Shown here: positions 56,068-64,000 of the stretch, in pieces
Numbering within the stretch: position 1 is the stretch's first letter
How the letters are laid out: each line of letters opens with the position of its first letter
NCBI GenBank assembly: GCA_037042185.1
Contig: JAXQJY010000028.1
Coordinates: 2,294,001 to 2,358,000, forward strand
Source of the DNA: Sordariomycetes sp. S80-01Y
Taxonomy: Eukaryota; Ascomycota; Sordariomycetes
DNA length: 64,000 bases
Direction: 5' to 3'
The notes under the pieces: generated by a model
The model's input: the letters and a program-made list of their open reading frames with translations, nothing else
Told to the model about the DNA's origin: nothing
Databases searched by the model: none
Position numbers and translations under genes: made by a program

Positions 56068-57657
56068 ATGGGTAACTCTGCCAACGAAGACAAGTTGCGC
56101 TACGCCTGTGACCGCTGTCACTCGCAAAAGCTTCGTTGCCCTCGATCTGTCGAGCCAGAAAAGGCCAACCCGGAAGAGCCGTGCTCGAGATGTCGAAAGG
56201 CAGGAGTACCTTGTGTGGTCAGCCTGCGAGGCAAGGTCGGTCGACCGTCAAAGGCCACGAAGAAGAAGTCTGCACGATCGCCTCGAGCGACGTCCACGCC
56301 GGAAGCTGAGTTTCCGCCCTACGACATCAACTCAGTTCTGAGCGGAGAGGTCGATGGCAGCATTCCATGGGCTTCACCATCCGGAGACCGCATGATGGAT
56401 ATGTTTGACCTGGCCTCTGGTTCCGGCTCAGTCACCACATCAGCATCCCCAAAAACCATGGCTGAGGACTACCAGCCAGAGGGGCAACGGCCCTTTCCCG
56501 ATCCATTAATGGGCCCAGGCTTGATACAAGTGAGTGGCAACGACACCAGAGGCCTTTCGAATCCGAACTCACAAAACAAGGTGCCCTACGAACCATTTCT
56601 CATGGAGTTTGACACGGATGCCGACTACCCTACTTTCTGCATACCGCCAAGTCTCACCGACATGCCCGCAGGGGTCGAGTTCAACCAACCCCAAGACAAG
56701 ACCTTCAACCCCTCACAAATGGACAGCTTCATGGACGTCAAGACCGACGAATCAATGATGATGCCTCACGCAGACATGGACATGACTTCACCAAAGGGGA
56801 CGGCGCCAACTATTGACCCAGTCACCGTCGATCCGAGAATGTCCTTCTCGGCCCACGCTGCACAGTCACCAGGCGACATTTTCGCGAGCGACGACTTCGA
56901 AGCTGGGGCTGAGTTCTCAAGCACAGCATCGTACCAGAAGCTATCAGACCTGAACCTACGCATATTGCAATGCGGGTCAACGGCACAAGCAGGCACTGCT
57001 CCCCAGAATAGCTCACAACTTCTGAAAGACGTTGTCGGGTTTTCTGGCGAGCTCATCGATATTGCAAGACAGAGCATGCCTCATTTCGTGGGCTGCACAA
57101 GGGCGTCATCCCGTGCCTCCACTACGTCCAAGGGAAGCTCTATGGAAAGCGATGACGGCGACGGTTCTACCGACACCGCCTTTAGCCAGTCGTCGTGGGG
57201 ATCCTTCAAGCCTGGCTCTGCGCCTGGACCACAAGCAACAAGCCAATCCGTACCAGAGTCCGCTGTAATCTTCCTGCTTCTCGGATGCTACACCCAAATC
57301 TTGCACCTGTTCGAGCTCACGACGAACTGTTTGTGGGCTCAGCACTGCGAGGCTGGACAACCAGCTCCGCAGAACGACGACGCCTCTGGCACCATCGGCT
57401 CGTTGCTGGAGGCATCGATCGCTATACACACCGTCACATATCTTCTGAGCCGGTTGCACCGAGCTTTGGCAGCCCCAGAGATGGATGCTTCCACCGATGC
57501 GGCAGACTCGCACGGCTGGAAGAAGTCCTTCGTAGGTGGCAAGGAGTTGGAAGATGGATTGCTTGGTCGGGCATTTGGGGAGATCCGCGAGCGTGAACAG
57601 TGGCTCATGAGGCGGACGAAGCATCTGCAGCAGAGGATCAACAAGTGCCACATCTGA
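56068..57657 (+). CDS. AflR-type Zn(II)2Cys6 regulator
   Basis: Single exon, 529 aa; the ATG at 56068 is chosen because the longer frame starts only with GTG at 55912. The zinc cluster is CX2CX6CX14CX2CX6C (Cys 14, 17, 24, 39, 42, 49), with the long third loop found in AflR and other secondary-metabolite regulators. A basic GRPSK patch follows, then a long Ser/Pro-rich low-complexity region. The C-terminal ~250 residues (LLLGCYTQILHLFE, YLLSRLHRAL, RTKHLQQRI) match the aflatoxin-regulatory-protein domain. It is convergent with the UbiA prenyltransferase gene, 367 bp away, and is the probable local activator of the prenyltransferase/reductase pair. That role is inference. Confidence 0.88.
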   Translation: MGNSANEDKLRYACDRCHSQKLRCPRSVEPEKANPEEPCSRCRKAGVPCVVSLRGKVGRPSKATKKKSARSPRATSTPEAEFPPYDINSVLSGEVDGSIPWASPSGDRMMDMFDLASGSGSVTTSASPKTMAEDYQPEGQRPFPDPLMGPGLIQVSGNDTRGLSNPNSQNKVPYEPFLMEFDTDADYPTFCIPPSLTDMPAGVEFNQPQDKTFNPSQMDSFMDVKTDESMMMPHADMDMTSPKGTAPTIDPVTVDPRMSFSAHAAQSPGDIFASDDFEAGAEFSSTASYQKLSDLNLRILQCGSTAQAGTAPQNSSQLLKDVVGFSGELIDIARQSMPHFVGCTRASSRASTTSKGSSMESDDGDGSTDTAFSQSSWGSFKPGSAPGPQATSQSVPESAVIFLLLGCYTQILHLFELTTNCLWAQHCEAGQPAPQNDDASGTIGSLLEASIAIHTVTYLLSRLHRALAAPEMDASTDAADSHGWKKSFVGGKELEDGLLGRAFGEIREREQWLMRRTKHLQQRINKCHI

Positions 57658-58024
57658 TATGTACATAAATGTTACACCAATGCGAGGCGTAGGCGTTTAC
57701 AGGATATGGTCTAGTTAGAAGTTATTGAGCTCACGTTCTTGGTATTTGATATCTAGAGGAAACATGAAAAGCGCTCTCTTAGAGTAATTGAATTCAGAAT
57801 ACATGCCACTGAAAGTCTGTGAAAGGAGATATGGTGAACATTTAATTTTCTAATTTTCTTCTTGCTCGTCACTATCTGAGTTCAGTCTCATCGCCCCCTC
57901 ACGTCGGGCCCTTTAACATCCCCCACTATAATGTTTCCCTTACCAACAAACACGTTCCCGCGAGAGTCTATTAACAGGCATTACGTGTTCTATGTAGTTT
58001 TGCAACTTCCGTGCTGCGTTCACC
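57658..58024. other. Convergent 3' flank, regulator / prenyltransferase
   Basis: A 367-bp A/T-rich stretch with no gene; shared 3' ends of two convergent genes. Confidence 0.5.
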
Positions 58025-59035
58025 TTAGACACCCACAACATAGTCCTTCGTGGCGTACTCCATGATGAAGCCAGTCAGGAGGTTCAGGATGGCAAATGCA
58101 TAGCATCGCCCGGAAGAATAGCCTGGCAGTATGTTCCAGTGCGTAAGGGCGACCATGGAAACAAGTCCAAACGTCAATCCACCCACTGAGAAGAGGTAGA
58201 ACCAATGTCCCATGCCGACGAGGTAGCCCAGCGTCGTCAGCGAACCGGCAATGGACAGCGTGATGAAGGCAAAGAGACCCTCAAGATGATTGCGGAAGCG
58301 GACCGCCATACCCTTGACACCAGACTTGAGATCATCGGCCGTATCAGCTCGGGCGTACACGACGTCGTAAAAGACGACGAGAAGCATAATCGTAGCTGAG
58401 AGGCACAGCGTCGGGACGAAGTAGTCTTTGGACAGCGCCGGCAAGCCAACTGAGTATGCAGAGAGGGCTATCGTAGAAGCCAGCGTGCTTCCGAGGATGA
58501 CTTGAGCAAAGTGCGTGAAGCGCTTGCCAAAGGGGTAGATTGCAGAGAGCACAGTCGTGCCAACGCCAACATAGGTGCATTCAATGGGCAGTGACTGGAT
58601 GGCGGCAAAACCAAGGAGCGTCAAGATCAAAGTAAAGACGTGGCCTTGAGTAGTTGAAATGGCTCCACGGGCGATGGGCCTGTGTCGGCATCGCTCCGTC
58701 TTGCGATCAAAGTCTTGGTCGACGTTGTCGTTCCAAGCGCAGCCGGCTCCGCGCATCAAGAATGTCCAGATGGCGAATATAGCCGCACGATGGCCCAAGA
58801 CGCTGAGCTCAGTAGGCCTGATGGCAGAGGCGTACATGAGGCCAATGATGTGAGGGAAGTAGATCATGTAGTTTCCGTGCGGCTGCTCAAGACGGATGAG
58901 CTGCGCGTACGGAACCCACGAAGCGGGCAATTTGGAGAGAATGCCCTTCGTGGGTGGTTGGTAGGGCGCTTCTTTCTCGACCAGCGGGGTCTTCTCAGAA
59001 GTCCCGCGCTTTGGACTCCTTGACTTGGCAGCCAT
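58025..59035 (-). CDS. UbiA-family aromatic prenyltransferase
   Basis: Single exon, 336 aa, multi-pass membrane protein with about eight hydrophobic segments. Both Asp-rich Mg-prenyl-diphosphate motifs are intact: NDNVDQDFD (102-110) and DVVYARADTADD (224-235). The sequence falls in the 4-hydroxybenzoate polyprenyltransferase branch. The N-terminus is charged and hydrophilic rather than a clear mitochondrial presequence, and the gene is divergent from an NRPS-like carboxylic acid reductase. Both facts favour a secondary-metabolite aryl prenyltransferase, such as the one that farnesylates orsellinic acid in ilicicolin/ascochlorin-type pathways, over the ubiquinone enzyme Coq2. The Coq2 alternative can be settled by counting UbiA paralogues in the genome. 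Confidence 0.87.
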   Translation of the reverse strand: MAAKSRSPKRGTSEKTPLVEKEAPYQPPTKGILSKLPASWVPYAQLIRLEQPHGNYMIYFPHIIGLMYASAIRPTELSVLGHRAAIFAIWTFLMRGAGCAWNDNVDQDFDRKTERCRHRPIARGAISTTQGHVFTLILTLLGFAAIQSLPIECTYVGVGTTVLSAIYPFGKRFTHFAQVILGSTLASTIALSAYSVGLPALSKDYFVPTLCLSATIMLLVVFYDVVYARADTADDLKSGVKGMAVRFRNHLEGLFAFITLSIAGSLTTLGYLVGMGHWFYLFSVGGLTFGLVSMVALTHWNILPGYSSGRCYAFAILNLLTGFIMEYATKDYVVGV

Positions 59036-59606
59036 TGTAAAGTTTTGAGATTGAAAAATGAAAGAGAGTGTTTCGATGTGTTCACGTTGGACACCGATGA
59101 GATGGAGAAGGGAGGTGACTTGGTCTGGGCGGAAGAAGTCGACAGGGGTTGCAAACGCAGCAGCGAGTGTTCAAGAAGGGAGGAAATAGGTATAGCTGAA
59201 GCCATCGCATTTCAATCCAGACTGAAGCAGTATGCAATGGATCTGTTTCATGTCTCCACGCCGGTGAGAGTGGTAAAACCCACCGAGAGGCGAATACAAA
59301 CCGCCGACTGGACTCTGTGACCTTGTAGAGCATGACTACCGAAGTGGGAATGCCAGGCTCAGGTTGGAGAAGATCTTAGTAGTCATAATATGATTCTGGC
59401 ATTCGGACTTTCTTTCCCCTCCGAGCCATGGCGTGTTGCCAGTGGCGTAGCCAAGCAGTGTCCGAAAGGGCAGGGAAATTCACCGATGCAACACCATGGG
59501 ACAAACCACGTCCTAAGATCAGCGCGTGTGTAAATAAGAAAAGTCGGGAAATCCCTATCGGAAATAGTCTAATCAAATTGATCCAAATATTCTTCACTTA
59601 CTCAAA
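59036..59606. promoter_or_regulatory. Divergent promoter, UbiA / NRPS-like reductase
   Basis: A 571-bp bidirectional region. Neither an AflR-type TCG-N5-CGA site nor a CCG-N3-CGG repeat was found by eye. Sharing one promoter suggests co-expression of prenyltransferase and reductase. Confidence 0.5.
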
Positions 59607-62600
59607 ATGACGGTTAACGGTCATCACACCAACGGCGTCAACGGCGCCAACGGGACCAACGGTCATGCCAATGGAAGCAATGGCACCCATGACACCAAGA
59701 CCGTGAAGGAAATTGTCCCCTTCGTTAAGCCACAAGTGAACTTTGCCTCCGCTCAACGACTCGAAGGCTGCATTCATTCATTGCCAGAGCTCGTGGACTT
59801 CAACAGCTTGAACAATCAGCACCACACTTTTTGCGTTCAGGCAAAGTCTTCTGAGCCATTTGACACCATTACACATGGCGAGTTCAAGGTGGCCGTGTCG
59901 AAATGCGCGGCATGGCTCAAGGAGAACCTTCCAATTCGCCCCAGTAGCGACGACAAAGCTCTGACAAAGATGGCGCCTGTTGCGCTGTTTATGGAGAGTG
60001 ACATTGGTCTCGTCATCCACGAGTTCGCCTTGATGAGCATTGGCGTGCCGGTAAGTGATGTCCACTAAGTCAATAAGCCGTGACTAATACCAGATGAAGC
60101 CGTTGGTACTTTCACCTCGCTTGAGCCCTGTCGCTATCAATGCACTTCTCGAAGCTACGGGTGCTGCTTCGTTCATCGTATCACCACGCATGAGCGAGCC
60201 TCTGAAGGGAGCTCTCGCCGCCCTCGCAGCAAAGGGAGTCTCCACACACATTGGAAACCCGTACAAGGCATACTATCAGCCTGGAGCAGATCCCAAGTCT
60301 GTTGCGCCTTTCGAGGTTCCTCAGAACCCTGAAGATGTTATTCTTTTGCTCCACTCGTCAGGCACGACAGGGCTTCCCAAGCCAATTCCAACCACACATC
60401 GCCAGCTCCTGTTCGCGGTGAACTGCCACAAGTTCGACACGGAGGAGCAAGCTCAGAGCCTGAACCTGTCAACGCTTCCCCTGTTCCACGGCTTCGGGCT
60501 CGTTGCCCCTGGGCTTTCGATGTCTGCAGGCAAGCCGACGTTGTACCCTGCCAGCGATGGCATCCCCAACGCCAAGTCCATCGTCGATCTCATCAACAAG
60601 ACCAACGCCAAGAGCATGATGACTGTGCCTTTCTTGCTGGACGACATCACGAATCTGCCCAACGAGGAGGGTATCAAGGCTCTTGTGCACATGGACTTCG
60701 TCGGAACGGGAGGTGCAGCTCTCGGAGCCGGTATTGGCGACCGCCTTGCCAAAGGTGGTGTGAAGCTCCTCAACTTCTACGGCACAACTGAGACAGGACC
60801 CCTCTCTCTTACATTTGCCCCCACCGACAACTACGACTGGAAGTACTTCCGCCTTCGTACCGACTGCGAGTACAAGATTGACGAGCTTGAGCCCCGTGAA
60901 GGAGAAAGGAGGTTCCGCCTCACAGTCTACCCTTACGGAGGCGAGGGCTTCGAGATTTCGGACCAGCTCATCCGCAATGAGCAGTACCCCGAGACAGATT
61001 TCGCCGCGGTTGGTCGCGACGATGATGTGATCGTCCTGGCCACGGGCGAAAAGGCGAACCCTCTCATCCTGGAGACGAAGCTCACCGAGGCGCCCATGGT
61101 CAAGGCTGCCATCGCCTTCGGCGAGAACCAGTTCAACTTGGGTGTGATCGTCGAGCCTGCAGAGCCTCTTACCCCTGATACAGAGCCAGCTTTCCGGGAG
61201 AGTATCTGGCCAATTATCACGGCAGCTTGCGACCAGATGGACGCTTTCTCACGCATCCCCTCGCCGGACGCCGTCGTGCTTGTTCCAGCTGGTGTGGTTA
61301 TTCCGCGCACCGACAAGGGCAGCATCGCGCGTAAAGAGACGTACGCCTTGTTCGATAAGCAGATCAAGGGCGTTTACGAGCAGCTTCTCAAGGCCGCAGC
61401 TGATGCCGTTGAGCCCCTTGATCTCGACAACCTGGAGCAAAACCTCAAGAGCTTGATCCAGGAGCATCTCCACATCCAGGCCCCGGCCTCAGAGTGGGGA
61501 GTCGATGATAGTCTGTTCGATATTGGCGTGGATTCCCTGCAGGTCTTGCAGCTGCGCCGTATTTTGGTCACTGCAGCATCTAAGACCGAGGCTTTCAAGG
61601 ATACCGACTGCGAGAAGATGATCCCGCCTGAGTTCGTGTACCTGAACCCATCTATTCGCGAGATCGCGGCTGCTCTTACTAAGGGCTCCGATGGCGGAGA
61701 TGTTTCTCTTGAGGATGCCGCCAAGGAGGTAGTCGAGCTCGCGGAGACGTACGGCCTGAAGGGTGTCAGTGCCCAGGAGAAAGCGCCGAGCTCTAGCGAG
61801 GGTGCCTTCGTCATGTTGACTGGTGCCACTGGAAGTTTGGGGTCCCACGTTGCCGCGGATTTGGCGCGTCGAGACAACGTCGCCAAGGTTGTCTGCCTGG
61901 TGCGCAAAGACAAGGGCACGAACCAGCCTCCGATGCCTGGAGGAAACCCCTTCGACAAGAAGATTCTCAAGGCTCGAGGCATCCAGCTTACCGACGAACA
62001 GTTTGGAAAGCTCGCTACGCTCGAGGTTGACCCGACTGCGGATAAGCTTGGACTTATCCCCATGGCCTATGGCATGATGCAGGCAAAGGTCACCCATGTT
62101 ATCCACGCCGCGTGGCCGATGAACTATCTCATCCGCCTGCGTAACTTCCAATACCAGTTCAAGTTCCTGCGCAATCTTCTCGAGTTCGCTTCTCAGGGCC
62201 CGGCTCCCACCAAGAAGCGTTTCGTCTTCATCTCGTCGATTGCAACCGTTGCAAGGATCGGCCTCGCGCAGCCCGGATCTATCTCAGAAGCCCCCGTCTC
62301 CCCGTCCGATTCTGCATGCGGGATTGGATATGCCGACGGGAAGCTTGTGTGCGAGAAAATCATGGAGAAGGCAGCTCAAGATTACGGTGGTCAGCTCGAT
62401 GTCACATCCGTCCGCTGTGGACAAATGACCGGCTCGAAGAAGACTGGCGTCTGGAACTCTAACGAGCAGATTCCAATGCTATTGAAGTCTGCGCAGGGTC
62501 TTGGATCCCTACCGCAGTTGTCAGGGGTAAGTCATCAGCCAGTTCCGATCACTGTTGAGATATGCAACTAACTTTGTGCTTAGGAGCTGTCCTGGATCCC

Positions 62601-62994
62601 CGTCGACGATGCCGCGTCTACGGTTTCCGAGATTGCGTTTTCAGATGGAAGCATGCCAATTGTGCAACATCTTGAGAACCCCATCCGGCAGTCTTGGGAC
62701 GCTATGCTGCAAAGCTTTGGGCGTGAGCTTGGATTGCCCGCCGGCAAGGTCCCGTTCGGCGAGTGGCTGGATCAAGTTGCTGCTGCTGATGGAGATGACG
62801 AGACTTTCCCCGTCAAGAAGTTGACATTCTTCTTCAAGAGTTTCTTCCAAAGCGTTGCTTGTGGCCAGGTCGTCCTCGATACTACAGTGTCTCGGGGCCA
62901 ATCGAAGACATTGAATGCCATGACTGCCGTGGGTGACGAGACGGTCAAGGCCTACGCAGACTACTGGAAGTCTACTGGATACCTGAGCAAGTAA
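59607..62994 (+). CDS. NRPS-like carboxylic acid reductase (A-T-R)
   Basis: Three exons (59607-60050, 60094-62526, 62584-62994), introns 43 and 57 nt, phase 0; 1095 aa. After an Asn/Gly-rich leader (NGHHTNGVNGANG) comes an adenylation domain with the AMP-binding motif LLHSSGTTGLPKP (~233-245) and NFYGTTETG. A thiolation domain follows with the phosphopantetheine Ser in GVDSLQ (~629), then a thioester-reductase domain: NADPH-binding TGATGSLG (~724-731), and Tyr 894/Lys 898 in YADGK. No condensation domain. Such enzymes activate an acid as its adenylate, load it on the carrier and release it as aldehyde with NADPH. Beside a UbiA prenyltransferase the likely substrate is a prenylated aromatic acid, as in AscB/StbB of ilicicolin-type pathways; other aryl acid reductases remain possible. 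Confidence 0.88.
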
Positions 62995-64000
62995 AGAGAG
63001 AGAAGTATAGAACAGCTTTATGTAATTGAATTTGTTCCCTTTACTCAGTGAAATGACCCCATCTGCTGAGGAGAGAGTGGCCGTTTTACTGTCGTTCTTC
63101 CCTCGTTGCAATCTTACCGTTGCGATATAGCCACCACAAATTGATATCAAGCGCACCATGGTGCATTCTGAGTGATGATATGTGACATGTGGCTTCGGCT
63201 GCGCGTGCTGACGTACATCGCTTCCCAGTTCCTGATCACACACCGCGGCTGATGCATGCCGACTCGAATAAGCCAGCTGCCTCGCCCTCCATGGGGGCTG
63301 CATGTTTACGATCGTGATGGTGCTACGTAGCAACAGAATTGCAGCTGACCAATGTAGAAATTAGTCCGTCACGGCGCAAAAGGCAACGGGCGGTGAGACG
63401 AGAAAGTGTGCGGGTCAGATAGGCAAGAGGCTGGGGGCTGGGTAGAAGTCAGCCATGGCAACGACTGGCATTGGCAGCCTTTTCCCATCGCAAGATAAGA
63501 AACACCTACTACGATTTGAATATTAAAATCTTCTGTTCTCTTCTCATGAGTATGATTTTGCTGCTCGAGCTCATGACATCGTGGCCTCCGGGGTACGACC
63601 CCCTGAACAATAAGAAACGTAGAAACTGCAGTTCGGACGTCAGACGGCTCTGGCAAGGCCCTGAAACTCTGGTCAAAGGATCGAACCCCTACTCGTGGCA
63701 ATCTCCCGTGGAATTCATTGGTCAACGTTTTCGAGGTGATATGTGCCGACGGTTCAGTCCAGAAATACTCTCCGAGACCGAGCGTCAGTTCGGCGTGTTA
63801 AGGGCCCACACCCACCACCGCCACCCCTCGCCTCCAACACCGAAATGAGTGCCATCGTACAATTAAACGTGGGAGTCACTGATCTCGATTCCTCCTCCTC
63901 ATACTCTTTGCGTTAGTTTTGATTTTGGTTCACATTCCTTTTGTGTGCTCGACAAACACAACAGCCAGTTCATGCTCTAGGCTTCCTTCTCTACACTGGA
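62995..64000. other. Right edge, 3' flank of the reductase
   Basis: About 1 kb with short frames only. No start of a polyketide synthase or other cluster gene is recognised. A GGATCGAACCCC stretch near 63679 recalls a tRNA B box but its flanks do not pair. Confidence 0.45.

Noticed and set aside
58025-59035. Assigning the UbiA gene to ubiquinone biosynthesis (Coq2)
   Set aside because: Not excluded, but no clear mitochondrial presequence and a shared promoter with a carboxylic acid reductase make a secondary-metabolite role more likely.
63672-63692. A minus-strand tRNA suggested by GGATCGAACCCC
   Set aside because: The T stem does not pair and no acceptor stem can be found.

Overview
The window looks like a nuclear segment of a filamentous ascomycete, probably a Sordariomycete. 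The evidence is short spliceosomal introns (mostly 43-80 nt) with GTRNGT-like donors and CTRAC-type branch sites, three Zn2Cys6 regulators, a yeast Adh6-like dehydrogenase, a fungal FBXO31-like F-box protein, a GLEYA domain and an intron-bearing tRNA-Glu. Most gene models here are spliced by eye, checked for reading phase at every junction and compared with remembered family sequences. No search was run.

Left part (1-15.6 kb): mitochondrial-type sulfite oxidase, an FBXO31-like F-box protein, a 3.2-kb stretch without a recognisable gene, a small cupin, a membrane-anchored alpha/beta hydrolase, a microsomal cytochrome P450 and a secreted type-B carboxylesterase.

Sugar-acid block (16.8-27.3 kb): six adjacent genes that fit one pathway. 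They are a Zn2Cys6 regulator, an L-fuconate dehydratase-like enolase-superfamily enzyme, a DHDPS/KDG-type aldolase (divergent from the dehydratase), an Adh6-type zinc alcohol dehydrogenase, a Gre2-like SDR reductase and a sugar-porter MFS transporter (divergent from the SDR). All three structural-gene promoter regions carry CCG-N3-CGG, a typical Zn2Cys6 target. I read this as an inducible catabolic cluster for a deoxysugar or its acid: uptake, dehydration of the aldonate, retro-aldol cleavage to pyruvate plus an aldehyde, and reduction of the aldehyde.

Middle part (28-41.4 kb): a partial GLEYA adhesin-like domain, an unusual intron-bearing tRNA-like gene, a DUF2252 kinase-fold protein, then a run that may be functionally linked. 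That run holds a tiny spliced ORF, a two-helix CorA-like membrane protein, a protein kinase fused to a von Willebrand factor A domain, and an SRPK-like kinase.

Right part (41.4-64 kb): long gene-poor stretches surround a large Zn2Cys6 regulator, a decayed or unrecognised spliced coding stretch, and tRNA-Glu(CUC). The right edge is a probable secondary-metabolite locus: an AflR-type regulator, a UbiA prenyltransferase and, divergent from it, a three-domain adenylation-thiolation-reductase (NRPS-like carboxylic acid reductase). UbiA plus aryl-acid reductase is the pairing known from ilicicolin/ascochlorin-type meroterpenoid clusters. The polyketide synthase such a cluster needs is not in the window.
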